From contig CATMVR010000023.1 in the NCBI GenBank assembly GCA_950075905.1, forward strand, positions 1 through 18,260: 18,260 nucleotides of DNA. Reading direction: 5' to 3'. This DNA comes from an uncultured Persicitalea sp. Lineage in GTDB: Bacteria; Bacteroidota; Bacteroidia; Cytophagales; Spirosomataceae. Shown piece after piece: positions 1 through 6,972 of this stretch; within the stretch, counting starts at the first letter, position 1, and every line of letters begins with the position of its first letter. The notes under the pieces were generated by a model. That model did no database searches. It saw only the letters and a list, made by a program, of their open reading frames with translations, and was not told the origin of the DNA. The translations under genes and the position numbers were made by a program.

Positions 1-103
1 CAAAATTCCGCTTGACCAAGAGCAGATTAAGCCCTCCACCATCAAAACCAAAGATGATACAATCGAGCGCTACCAGGACTCTATGGGTATACGAATAAGG
101 CAT
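1..103 (-). CDS. NUDIX-domain protein, N-terminal fragment (cut by window edge)
   Basis: Only the first 34 codons are present, read leftwards from the ATG at 103. The peptide runs MPYSYTHRVLVALDCIIFGF and then a Gly-rich turn followed by LNLLLVKRNF. This matches the first beta strands of NUDIX proteins, especially the Bacteroidota group in which a NUDIX domain is joined to a C-terminal winged helix and acts as a sugar- or NAD-responsive regulator (AraR/NrtR-like). The NUDIX box itself lies outside the window, so hydrolase versus regulator cannot be decided. The start is supported by an AGGAG six bases upstream. The gene is divergent from blaI and shares a 161-bp intergenic region with it. Confidence 0.75.
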   Translation of the reverse strand, partial: MPYSYTHRVLVALDCIIFGFDGGGLNLLLVKRNF

Positions 104-109
104 TGTTCT

Positions 110-114
110 CTCCT
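110..114 (-). promoter_or_regulatory. Ribosome binding site of the NUDIX gene
   Basis: CTCCT on the plus strand is AGGAG on the coding strand, six bases before the ATG at 103. A clear Shine-Dalgarno is uncommon in this window, so it fixes this start. Confidence 0.65.
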
Positions 115-214
115 GATCAGGTACATATTTAAATTAATTGTAAACCTGACACATAATTAGGAATATTTCAGCAAAATCCATATTTTTTTATAAAAATATT
201 AACATAAAAATTTA

Positions 215-240
215 TTCGTACGAAAGTTTTCCTACCTTTG
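215..240 (+). promoter_or_regulatory. blaI promoter: -7 element with palindromic operator candidate
   Basis: TACCTTTG at 233-240 fits the Bacteroidota -7 consensus TAnnTTTG and would start transcription about 18 bases before the blaI ATG. Just upstream, at 215-224, lies the perfect 10-bp palindrome TTCGTACGAA, between the expected -33 and -7 regions. BlaI/MecI repressors typically bind dyads in their own promoter, so this is a plausible autoregulatory operator. The -33 element is not clear, and a 10-bp palindrome alone is not statistically rare; the position is what supports it. Confidence 0.5.
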
Positions 241-264
241 GTACGTTGATTAATAAAAGCTACT

Positions 265-630
265 ATGGAACCCACAAAATCGGAACTGGAAATACTGCAG
301 GTACTCTGGAAGCACGGGCCGTCGACGGTACGGTTCGTGAATGATACGTTAAACGAAGAGAAGCGGGCGGTGCAGTACTCTTCTACGCTGAAGCTGATGC
401 AGATCATGGCCGAGAAGGGCCTGGTGACCCGCGATGAAAGCAGCATGAAGCACGTATACAGCCCGGCGGAAGAAGAAGGTAAGACCAAGAAGCAACTTCT
501 GGACCGCTTTGTCGACTCTATGTACAACGGCTCGGCTTCCAGCCTGGTGATGCAGCTATTTGGCGGCAAAAACACCTCGAAGGAAGAGCTGGAAGAGATT
601 AAAAGATTGCTCGATAAGCTTGATCAATAA
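265..630 (+). CDS. blaI: BlaI/MecI/CopY-family transcriptional repressor
   Basis: This 121-residue protein has the usual size of the BlaI/MecI/CopY family. The winged helix covers roughly residues 1-75, with the family pattern SELEILQVLWKHGPSTVRFV at the start, a recognition-helix region around AVQYSSTLKLMQIMAEKGLV and a wing near TRDESSMKHVYSP. The C-terminal helices (about 80-121) would form the dimer and hold the site cut on induction. Family knowledge: a dimer represses its own operon until the partner M56 protease triggers cleavage. The M56 gene follows after 24 bp, so the two are almost certainly co-transcribed. No beta-lactamase gene is nearby, so a link to beta-lactams is not supported. 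The symbol denotes the family only. Confidence 0.9.
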   Translation: MEPTKSELEILQVLWKHGPSTVRFVNDTLNEEKRAVQYSSTLKLMQIMAEKGLVTRDESSMKHVYSPAEEEGKTKKQLLDRFVDSMYNGSASSLVMQLFGGKNTSKEELEEIKRLLDKLDQ

Positions 631-654
631 GCAACAGCCACTAATCTGTCAGCC

Positions 655-2574
655 ATGGAAAATTCATTTATGCCTCTTTCCCAGAAACTTATCCACGCTC
701 TGAGCTGGACGCTGATCCACTCGCTCTGGCAGGGAATGGTGCTGGCCGTACTAACGGGCCTGCTGCTGCTCACTATGAGGAAGGCGCGGCCAGCGCTGCG
801 CTACAATGGACTCGCAGGGCTGCTGTTCACCTTTATGCTTGTCAGCGGGGGTACCTTCTGGCTGGAGTACGGGCAGGCCTCCGGGGCCGTTACCCTTCAT
901 GCGTATACGGTTTTTGGGGGTACTGATGTCACGAGTAGTCTGAGCACTAGTGCTGAAAACATACGTGGGGCTGATCAGGAGCGGTGGCTGAACCAACTGC
1001 TGGACTTCGGCACCCGGCATGCGTCGGTGATTGTGGCCGTATGGTTTGTGGTGTTCCTGCTGAAATCGGTAAAAGCCGCCACCGGGCTGTACTACATCCG
1101 CCGGATCCGCCACCACGGCATTCGGCCGGTACCTCAGGCCTGGAAGGAGCGGGTAGCCCACCTGGCCCGGAAGCTCCATATCAGCACGAGGATTGTCTTG
1201 ATGGAATCAGAACTGGTGCAGGTACCACTGGTAGCTGGATTTCTGAAACCCGTCATACTGGTACCTATTGGCTTTTTGACCAACCTGCCGTATAGCCAGG
1301 TAGAAGCTATTTTGCTGCACGAGCTGGCGCATATCCGTCGGAAAGACTACCTCGTCAACCTGTTCCAGAGCCTGGCCGAGAATGTATTTTTCTTCAATCC
1401 GGCCGTTCTGTGGCTGTCGTACCTGCTCCGCGAAGAACGGGAGCACTGCTGCGACGACCTGGCCATCGCTATCACGCAGAACAAAAGTTCTTTTGTGGAA
1501 GCGTTGGTACAGTTTCAGGAGTATAAGCTGAGCCGGTCGGCGCCTGCTCTGGCCTTTGCGGGCCGGCGAAACCACCTGCTGGACCGCATCAAGCGCATTA
1601 TTTACAACAACAATAAACAATTAGATGCCATGGAAAAAGTATTTGTAGCCGCAAGTTTGCTCACCATTGCCGCCCTGTCGGTAGCCTTTTCGCCCACCTC
1701 CCAGACCGAGGTACCCCCACCTCCCCCCGCGCCCCGGGAAGCTCCCGCGCCTCCCCTGCCTGCGCCCCCGCCTGTCCTCGGTGAAGTTCCTGCCCCCGCG
1801 CCCCCGCCAGCCCCCGAAGCCCCGCCCTATCCGGGGTCTGCTTTTAGTGCGGATACTATTTCGCCAAAGAAAAAAGGTACTTCCGTGTCGACCTACCACA
1901 TGACACACAACGACAAGCGGTACGAGATTGTGGAACGGGAGGGAAAGATAACGGAGTTAAAAATTGACGGAGTCGCCATTCCGGAAGATAAAATTGAAGA
2001 CTACCGGGCGGAGCTTGAACCGGTGATGGCAGAAGCAAGGGAGCATCAGAAACAAGCCGAATTGCATCGGGCGCAGGCCGAAGTACACCGGCAGCAAGCC
2101 GCTGAGCACCGCAAACAAGCCGAAGTACATCGCGCCCAGGCCGACGGGATGCGCCACGAGGCGGAGGCCATGCGCGAACAAGCCGCCCAACACCGGAAAG
2201 AGTCCGGAAGCCTACGGGCTTCAACCGCCGAAGCGCGGTCGCATGCCGATGAAGCCCGCCGCGAAGCGGAGGTACATCGTCAGCGGGCGGAGGTACATCG
2301 TAAAGAAGCCGAAGAGCACCGCAGGAAAGCCGAAACCAAGCGGGCCGAATTTGAGAAAATGCAGGAGGAATTGATCAATGACCTGATGCAGGCGGGGACA
2401 ATTCAGAACAAAACGAACCTATCGTACAAGCTAAGCCGGGAAGAGCTGATCGTCAATGGTATAAAGCAGCCGGACGCGCTGCATCAAAAACTGAGAGAGA
2501 AGTACCTCAAAGAAACAGGCGTAGAACTATTCTATAACTGGGAGGGAAAAAGAGGGATCATGTACTCCCGGTAG
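655..2574 (+). CDS. M56-family (BlaR1-like) membrane metallopeptidase with His/Met heptad-repeat tail
   Basis: A 639-residue membrane protease partner of BlaI. Hydrophobic segments lie near residues 15-40, 50-70, 123-140 and 325-345. The zinc site is visible as HELAH (222-226) and EREHCCDD (261-268), both typical of M56/BlaR1. After the last membrane segment, where BlaR1 carries its extracytoplasmic penicillin-binding sensor, there is instead a Pro/Ala-rich linker (about 352-395), a short beta-like segment (about 410-450), a heptad-repeat region (about 460-565) and a C-terminal domain (about 572-639). No SxxK/SxN/KTG serine-acylase set is seen. By family analogy, an envelope signal activates the protease and leads to loss of BlaI repression; the signal is unknown. 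The start at 655 gives a normal N-terminus 24 bp after blaI. Confidence 0.88.
   Translation: MENSFMPLSQKLIHALSWTLIHSLWQGMVLAVLTGLLLLTMRKARPALRYNGLAGLLFTFMLVSGGTFWLEYGQASGAVTLHAYTVFGGTDVTSSLSTSAENIRGADQERWLNQLLDFGTRHASVIVAVWFVVFLLKSVKAATGLYYIRRIRHHGIRPVPQAWKERVAHLARKLHISTRIVLMESELVQVPLVAGFLKPVILVPIGFLTNLPYSQVEAILLHELAHIRRKDYLVNLFQSLAENVFFFNPAVLWLSYLLREEREHCCDDLAIAITQNKSSFVEALVQFQEYKLSRSAPALAFAGRRNHLLDRIKRIIYNNNKQLDAMEKVFVAASLLTIAALSVAFSPTSQTEVPPPPPAPREAPAPPLPAPPPVLGEVPAPAPPPAPEAPPYPGSAFSADTISPKKKGTSVSTYHMTHNDKRYEIVEREGKITELKIDGVAIPEDKIEDYRAELEPVMAEAREHQKQAELHRAQAEVHRQQAAEHRKQAEVHRAQADGMRHEAEAMREQAAQHRKESGSLRASTAEARSHADEARREAEVHRQRAEVHRKEAEEHRRKAETKRAEFEKMQEELINDLMQAGTIQNKTNLSYKLSREELIVNGIKQPDALHQKLREKYLKETGVELFYNWEGKRGIMYSR
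2044..2334 (+). repeat. Imperfect 21-bp tandem repeat encoding heptads of the M56 protein
   Basis: The DNA repeats in units of 21 bp, for example caagccgaagtacatcgcgcc and near copies. They encode heptads of the type A-E-x-H-R-x-Q. His occupies the same heptad position at residues 464, 471, 478, 485, 492, 513, 541, 548 and 555, with Met at 499 and 506. Copies have diverged but the reading frame is kept. Confidence 0.85.
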
Positions 2575-2609
2575 TGAGGCGATTGGTAAGCTGAGTATTC
2601 CTGATAAAC

Positions 2610-2643
2610 GAACGAGCCCGGCTGCGTGCAGCCGGGCTCGTTC
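2610..2643. terminator. Long perfect hairpin between convergent genes
   Basis: Arms 2610-2625 and 2628-2643 are perfect 16-base complements (GAACGAGCCCGGCTGC and its reverse complement) around a two-base centre. It lies 36 bp after the M56 stop and 49 bp beyond the YceI stop on the other strand, so it can serve both directions. There is no strong U-tract on either side, so it may be a bidirectional or factor-assisted terminator, or a 3'-end stabiliser. Confidence 0.65.
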
Positions 2644-2691
2644 ATGAATTGTCTGTCACAAAAGTTACCAGACGATTTTTTCCATGAGCCA

Positions 2692-3363
2692 TCAAATGGA
2701 TGTTTTGTTGGCCACAATGGTCAGATCAAGCAGGAAGGTATCGTCAATGATCTTGTCGGCGGCGGTGCCAATGATGGCGGCCCGGTACTTGATGTCATAG
2801 TCCAGACGGTTTACCATAAAATTGGCAGTTGCCTGAACGGCGTCACCCGAAATAGTGACCACCGCCGGAAACGTCTGGGGCAGGGTAGTACCTTTAATAG
2901 TCAGGTCGCCGCCGATCATAAAATTAGGTTCACCTGCTTTGGCGCTCCTGATGGGCTTGGCGCTGGTGATTTTAAACGTAGAGGTAGGGTGTTTTTCTAC
3001 CGAAAAAAAGTCATCCGACTTCAAGTGGTTGACGAGGCGCTCGTTGAAGGGGTTTGATTCTCCCTTGTCCACATCCCGCATGGATTTCATGTCGGCCACG
3101 AAGGTACCTCCGGTGATTTTATTTCCGTCCACATTGAGCTGACCATTGGCCATCTTCACGATCCCGATATGCTCACCACCCACTTTTTTTGATTTCCAGC
3201 GGATCGAGCTTTGGGAGGCATCCACGGCGTAGGTAGCAGCTTTCGCAGCGTCGGAAGTCAGAGCGTACGCAACCTTCGTGTCAGTCAGTTCGGGGGTGGA
3301 AGAAAGTCCACCGATCAGAAAAAGAGCTGCCATCGCAGCGCTCAGGAGCAGGTTGTTGTGCAT
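2692..3363 (-). CDS. Secreted YceI-family (polyisoprenoid-binding lipocalin-like) protein
   Basis: The protein has 223 residues from the ATG at 3363. A longer reading from a TTG at 3399 is rejected because it would bury the signal peptide. The N-terminus has a hydrophobic stretch (LLLSAAMAALFLIGG), so export to the periplasm is likely. The mature part has YceI-family features: YAVDASQSSIRWKSKKVGG, the GGTFVADMKSM segment, FNERLVNHLKSDDFF, HPTSTFKI, and a closing beta-rich part with GDLTIKGTTLP and DDTFLLDLTI. YceI proteins form a lipocalin-like barrel that binds long isoprenoid chains; the physiological role here is unknown. It is a single gene, with a hairpin beyond its stop and a candidate promoter upstream. 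Confidence 0.88.
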   Translation of the reverse strand: MHNNLLLSAAMAALFLIGGLSSTPELTDTKVAYALTSDAAKAATYAVDASQSSIRWKSKKVGGEHIGIVKMANGQLNVDGNKITGGTFVADMKSMRDVDKGESNPFNERLVNHLKSDDFFSVEKHPTSTFKITSAKPIRSAKAGEPNFMIGGDLTIKGTTLPQTFPAVVTISGDAVQATANFMVNRLDYDIKYRAAIIGTAADKIIDDTFLLDLTIVANKTSI

Positions 3364-3404
3364 TTGTATCTGGTTTGAGTGATTTCGATTTTCAGACAAT
3401 GCTA

Positions 3405-3433
3405 CAAAAGGAAAAAACGATCAGCAAATCAAA
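3405..3433 (-). promoter_or_regulatory. Candidate promoter of the YceI gene
   Basis: On the coding strand TTTG is followed after 17 bases by TCCTTTTG, a 7/8 match to TAnnTTTG. This gives an acceptable Bacteroidota -33/-7 arrangement about 42 bases upstream of the ATG at 3363. Confidence 0.4.
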
Positions 3434-3443
3434 TCGACTCTTG

Positions 3444-3487
3444 CCGGACATTATCCGACCGATCCCCCATCCTGACAGATAATCCGG
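3444..3487 (-). terminator. Weak stem-loop downstream of the 3519-4391 gene
   Basis: CCGGACATTATC (3444-3455) can pair with GATAATCCGG (3478-3487) with a two-base bulge and a 22-base loop. It lies between the stop of the upstream minus-strand gene and the YceI promoter, where a terminator would be expected. No U-tract directly follows, so this is tentative. Confidence 0.25.
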
Positions 3488-3518
3488 AATCGGGATGGAG
3501 GCAGAAAGGTACCTCCGC

Positions 3519-4391
3519 TTATTCGATCACCTCCGCCCCGGCGGGCATTTCGAAGTAAATATTCTTGACAAGCGGATCAAACCGGATTCCGTCCACCGTG
3601 ATGGTAGTGATATGTTCGCCGGCCTGCTCTTCTTCGGCAAGCCAGTGCGTGTGGTAGCCGGTAGCCAGCTCAATACCATCGGCGACGGTGGTTCCCTGAA
3701 TCTCCATGAATTTTTCGGGCGCATGCTTTCCTTTCTCAAAGTATTCGGGGTACGAGACGATGTAGCGGATAACGGCCAGCTTGTGATCCTCTTTGCCAAA
3801 ATACAGGATGTAGTAATCGTCCGGAGAAGAACCAGTACCGGGTGCAAACGTGACCTTGACGGCATCGTAGGTTTGGTCCTTGTGTGATTTGTCGGCCAGC
3901 TTTTCGAGCCGAACGCCCTCGCCGTCCAGCACGAAGGGCTGGCCCAGGAAGTAGTAGGGCGTAAGAGCCCAGAATTTCATATCGAACGGGAAAGTCGTCG
4001 AGTCTTCGACCAGCTTCCAGTATTTCTCGCCCGTCCAGCCAAACTCCTGCGACTGGTCGGCTACGTGCTGGTGCCGGGCTTTGTTGCTCCACGTATCGAT
4101 AGTCTGGTAGGTATTGCGCACAGTGCCGCCATCGAGCGGTACGTACTTGAACTGAAACGCCAGCGGGCCGTTGCTGTACCACTTTTTAAGGCCCCCGTGA
4201 GCTTCCATAGCCTGCCACACAATCTTACCCGCTTCGGTGCTGTCGAGGCGCTCCTTGGCTTTGGCTACCCGCTCATTGATCCAGGCTTCGGGCCTTATGG
4301 CACTATGGTCCGTTGAAGAACTGAACGGACTGGTGCAGCGGTTGAATGCGAGCAAGGAAATCAGCAGGATAATAGGAGGTAGGTAACGCAT
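3519..4391 (-). CDS. Exported protein of unassigned family (possibly DUF6503-like)
   Basis: This 290-residue protein begins with a short signal sequence (MRYLPPIILLISLLAFNRC) followed by a Ser/Thr-rich stretch. Cys19 resembles a lipoprotein site, but Arg immediately before it does not fit a normal lipobox, so lipidation is uncertain. The mature part contains WQAMEAHGGLKKW near residue 60, then alternating polar/hydrophobic strands (FKYVPLDGGTVRNTYQTIDTW, KARHQHVADQSQEFGWTGEK, YYILYFGKEDHKLAVIRYIV), as in LolA-like or DUF6503-type beta proteins of Bacteroidota. That assignment is from memory and weak. It starts 33 bp after the superoxide dismutase stop on the same strand, so co-transcription is likely, which hints at an envelope role alongside SOD. 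Function unknown. Confidence 0.8.
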   Translation of the reverse strand: MRYLPPIILLISLLAFNRCTSPFSSSTDHSAIRPEAWINERVAKAKERLDSTEAGKIVWQAMEAHGGLKKWYSNGPLAFQFKYVPLDGGTVRNTYQTIDTWSNKARHQHVADQSQEFGWTGEKYWKLVEDSTTFPFDMKFWALTPYYFLGQPFVLDGEGVRLEKLADKSHKDQTYDAVKVTFAPGTGSSPDDYYILYFGKEDHKLAVIRYIVSYPEYFEKGKHAPEKFMEIQGTTVADGIELATGYHTHWLAEEEQAGEHITTITVDGIRFDPLVKNIYFEMPAGAEVIE

Positions 4392-4424
4392 GCGTTGAAT
4401 AGTGTTAGTAATGTTGTGACGTAT

Positions 4425-5150
4425 CTAGCTCGTCAGCTTAGTTGCGTCGCTAAGGCGCTGGGCGACGTTGTCCCAATTGATAATTTTGAACATGGCATCT
4501 ACGAAGTCAGCCCGTTTGTTTTTGTATTTTAGGTAGTACGAGTGTTCCCAGACGTCTATGACCAACAAGGGAATACAACCCCATTGCGTAAGCTTCTCGT
4601 GGTTTTCGCACTGCAAAACGGTGAGACTGTCGCCATAGGGTTGATACGCCAGAATCCCCCAGCCGTTGCCATCCACGTTTTTGGAGGTTTCGCCAATCAG
4701 GGCCAGCAGCCGATCGTAGCTCCCAAAGCTTTTGTCGATCCGTTTTAGCAGATCGTCGGTCGGGCGGGTTTGTTTATTGGTGAGATTGGTCCAGAAAATC
4801 GAGTGCAAAATGTGGGAGGAGGCATGGAAGGCCAGTTTCTTGGTCCAGTAATCCACGGTTTCGAGGTTGTTGTCGTCCAGGGCTTTTTTGATCATAGCCA
4901 AGTCCTTATTTGCTCCTTTCACCGCTCCGCCATGGTGAAAGGTATAGTGCAGGTGCAGCGTTTCGGCGTCCATGTAGGGTTCCAGAAATGTCTCGCTGTA
5001 CGGCAGCGGTTGATGAATGTAGTTCCCGTTAGCGTCTACCAGCTTGTCTATGTTGTTGCTGACGATATTTTGTTCGAAAGCATTGGCCGAGCCCATCAGG
5101 GCGGTAGTCCCCGCGAGTAGTCCGGATTTAAGAAAATTCTTTCTGTCCAT
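4425..5150 (-). CDS. Exported Fe/Mn-type superoxide dismutase with divergent active site
   Basis: The protein has 241 residues from ATG 5150; an upstream extension to 5234 is rejected because the signal sequence begins here. MDRKNFLKSG followed by a hydrophobic stretch and SANA looks like a Tat-type signal with RK in place of RR. Metal ligands are conserved: His68, His116 (HSIFW), Asp199 and His203 (DVWEHSYYL). The C-terminal helix KNKRADFVDAMFKIINW is typical. SODs convert superoxide to oxygen and peroxide; this one should act in the periplasm. Aligned by eye with E. coli SodA, the gateway Tyr34 position is Ala76, the Gln146 position is His184, the Gly77 position is Ser112, and the Trp in GWAW is Ile. 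Metal preference cannot be read directly, and activity needs testing. Confidence 0.88.
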   Translation of the reverse strand: MDRKNFLKSGLLAGTTALMGSANAFEQNIVSNNIDKLVDANGNYIHQPLPYSETFLEPYMDAETLHLHYTFHHGGAVKGANKDLAMIKKALDDNNLETVDYWTKKLAFHASSHILHSIFWTNLTNKQTRPTDDLLKRIDKSFGSYDRLLALIGETSKNVDGNGWGILAYQPYGDSLTVLQCENHEKLTQWGCIPLLVIDVWEHSYYLKYKNKRADFVDAMFKIINWDNVAQRLSDATKLTS

Positions 5151-5476
5151 GATGGTAGTATAAAGTGGCTGCATTGCGCGGCCTGTTGATAGAATATCTA
5201 TTCCCTGGATGTGAGAACATGTAAATATAAGCAAGTGTTTGGATAGGGTGTAGCTGCTGTCCTGAATAGGGTACCTGTCAGCCCCTGTATATGCTTACTT
5301 CTCAGGATATTAAAGGTATAAAAGTTGGGTTTAGATGGAAGTTACTAAGCTTTTTTACTCCCACTAGGGAATACGGCACAGTTTTTTGATCCGTACGTTC
5401 TGGACCACTGTATAGCTCCGGACGTGCAGGGTATCTAAAACAGAGTCGAAATGTAGCATCATATGCCCCCTTTCCT
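5151..5476. other. Divergent intergenic region between SOD and metallophosphoesterase
   Basis: This 326-bp stretch separates the minus-strand SOD from the plus-strand metallophosphoesterase, so it must hold both promoters. On the minus strand TATATTTA (near 5223-5230) is a 7/8 match to the -7 consensus but has no clear -33 partner. No convincing -7 was found for the plus gene. The 77-codon minus-strand reading through 5302-5535 overlaps the start of the next gene and has no family features. No RNA gene or repeat was recognised. Confidence 0.5.
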
Positions 5477-6334
5477 ATGAAATTTTCTCTGAAATGGACT
5501 TTTTTCTCAACTCTGCTAACCGCTACTATCTTCATTCTGGTGGATGCTCTGATTTTTGAAAAAAACTTTTTTCAGATAAAAAGATTCAAAATAGGAAATC
5601 CGGACTCCGAGGGTACCCCCATCCGGCTGTTACAGCTTTCAGATCTTCATCTGAAAGGTAGGCTGACAGCCAAGCACCGCCGTTTAGCTGCGGCAGTAAG
5701 AAAATTACAGCCGGACCTGATCCTGATTACGGGAGACGCTCTGGACAAGCATGGTCATCCGGAGGTTCTGGCCGATCTTCTGGCCCTGGTAGCTCCGGAC
5801 ATCCCCAAAGTGGCCATTCTGGGCAATCATGAATACAAATCGGGCATTGCCAGGGAGGTATTTTGCGAGCTATACAAGAAGTATAAGGGCGATTTGCTGA
5901 TCAATGATTCGGAATGCTACGTAATCAGAGGTCACCGGATGTGTATTACGGGCCTCGACGACCTGATTCACGGGCAGGACGACCTGGAAAAAGCCTTTCA
6001 AAAAGTTGAAAACGAGAGCAATCACCTGGTGCTTCTGCACAGTCCCCTGCACCAGGATAGCTTCCTGCAAAAATTTGAAGCTCTGAAAAAAGAAGGGCAA
6101 CTCGATGCTTTAGCCAAAATCCGGTATATGTTTGCCGGCCATAATCACGGAGGGCAGGTGACGCTCTTTGGGTTGTATGCTCCCTATCTGCCGCGTAAGT
6201 CAGGTAATTATCTGAAAGGCTGGTACAATCAGAAAGAGCCCTACCTGTATGTTTCCAAGGGTTTCGGTACCTCCACTATACCCGTCCGGTTTTGGGCCAG
6301 AGCCGAAATCACCCTTTTTCTCTACTACCCCTAG
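5477..6334 (+). CDS. Membrane-anchored calcineurin-like metallophosphoesterase (YaeI/YkuE-like)
   Basis: This 285-residue protein has one N-terminal membrane segment (about 7-27). All the metallophosphoesterase motifs follow in order: SDLHL (55-59), TGDALD (85-90), GNHE (116-119), LLHSP (186-190) and GHNHGG (221-226). These bind the two-metal centre that hydrolyses phosphoester bonds. The length, single N-terminal helix and closing KGFGTSTIPVRFWARAEIT segment fit the YaeI/YkuE group, proposed in some bacteria to act on lipid-linked phosphoesters; the substrate here is unknown. The catalytic domain should follow the anchor at the membrane surface, on which side is not certain. It appears to be a single-gene unit, converging on the next minus-strand gene with a 32-bp gap. 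Confidence 0.88.
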   Translation: MKFSLKWTFFSTLLTATIFILVDALIFEKNFFQIKRFKIGNPDSEGTPIRLLQLSDLHLKGRLTAKHRRLAAAVRKLQPDLILITGDALDKHGHPEVLADLLALVAPDIPKVAILGNHEYKSGIAREVFCELYKKYKGDLLINDSECYVIRGHRMCITGLDDLIHGQDDLEKAFQKVENESNHLVLLHSPLHQDSFLQKFEALKKEGQLDALAKIRYMFAGHNHGGQVTLFGLYAPYLPRKSGNYLKGWYNQKEPYLYVSKGFGTSTIPVRFWARAEITLFLYYP

Positions 6335-6366
6335 GGCAAAATCTGCGGTCGGGTGCTGGCCGGGGC

Positions 6367-6870
6367 TCAGGGCTTGCTTCTGCGGTATTCTCCGTCAAAC
6401 ACCACCGTCCAGCTTTTGCCCCCATCTTTACTTATGCTCCACGTTTGTCTTACGGAGCCATTGGCCATGGGCTCCCACACAATCTGATTGAGTCCTCTTT
6501 GGGCATTGCCATACAGGCCATCGTTCAGTACCATTTTGTGATCCACCCGTTTGCCGGTCAGGAAAAGCGTAAGGCCTGCGTTGTCGACCCAGTACTGCTC
6601 CCAGCGTTTTTCGGTGGCGTTGTATTTATTGATGCTCTTGCCGGCGTAGTGGCCCCCGGGTACCTGGTAGTTTTCGAGCAGGCCCATACTGTCGATGATG
6701 GATTCAATGCGGCTTTTGCCGACCAGGGTATCGGTACCGTACTTGTATACATCCCATTCTCCCAGCCAGAAATCAAACTGATGATACAGGGGTTTCAGAT
6801 TGACGCCGGTTGGTTGCGCATGAAGGCTCGAAGAGGTAAGGAGAAATAAAAAAAGAGTAAGTATTTTCAT
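6367..6870 (-). CDS. Small secreted protein of unassigned family (DUF1579-like appearance)
   Basis: The protein has 167 residues from the ATG at 6870; the 15-codon extension to 6915 is rejected because it precedes a clear signal peptide (MKILTLFLFLLTSSSLHAQ). The mature part starts with YHQFDFWLGEWDVYKYG, the FDFWLGxWDV signature of small lipocalin-like proteins often annotated DUF1579. Further strands include GKSINKYNATEKRWEQYWV, a segment with KMVLNDG, and RQTWSISKDGGKSWTVVFDG. No catalytic motif is recognised. It probably folds as a periplasmic beta-barrel, but no ligand can be named. The gene begins just downstream of the terminator of the 6973-7881 gene, so it likely has its own promoter. 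Confidence 0.8.
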   Translation of the reverse strand: MKILTLFLFLLTSSSLHAQPTGVNLKPLYHQFDFWLGEWDVYKYGTDTLVGKSRIESIIDSMGLLENYQVPGGHYAGKSINKYNATEKRWEQYWVDNAGLTLFLTGKRVDHKMVLNDGLYGNAQRGLNQIVWEPMANGSVRQTWSISKDGGKSWTVVFDGEYRRSKP

Positions 6871-6911
6871 GGCCGGAGTTGTTCTATCGCAACAAGTTAT
6901 ACAATTTGTGC

Positions 6912-6946
6912 GCACAAGAAAAGCCCCTGCGCGTAGCAGGAGCTTT
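6912..6946 (-). terminator. Rho-independent terminator of the coiled-coil protein gene
   Basis: On the minus strand the RNA would form an 11-bp stem (AAAGCTCCTGC with GCAGGGGCTTT, one G-U pair) around a five-base loop, followed by a T-rich run (TTTTCTT counted with the stem end). It lies 26 bp after the stop at 6973. Arms are 6936-6946 and 6920-6930 on the plus strand. Confidence 0.75.
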
Positions 6947-6972
6947 CGTTAGTGGATTAAATCGTAGTGTAA

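Noticed and set aside
655..2574. Calling the M56 protein a beta-lactam receptor (BlaR1 proper)
   Set aside because: The C-terminal penicillin-binding domain and its serine motifs are absent and no beta-lactamase gene is adjacent.
2626..3057. A 143-codon plus-strand frame across the hairpin and YceI gene
   Set aside because: It is the complement of the YceI gene, starts within the terminator hairpin and has no recognisable domain.
5302..5535. A 77-codon minus-strand frame in the SOD/metallophosphoesterase intergenic region
   Set aside because: It runs into the start of the metallophosphoesterase gene, has no ribosome binding site and has no family-like composition.
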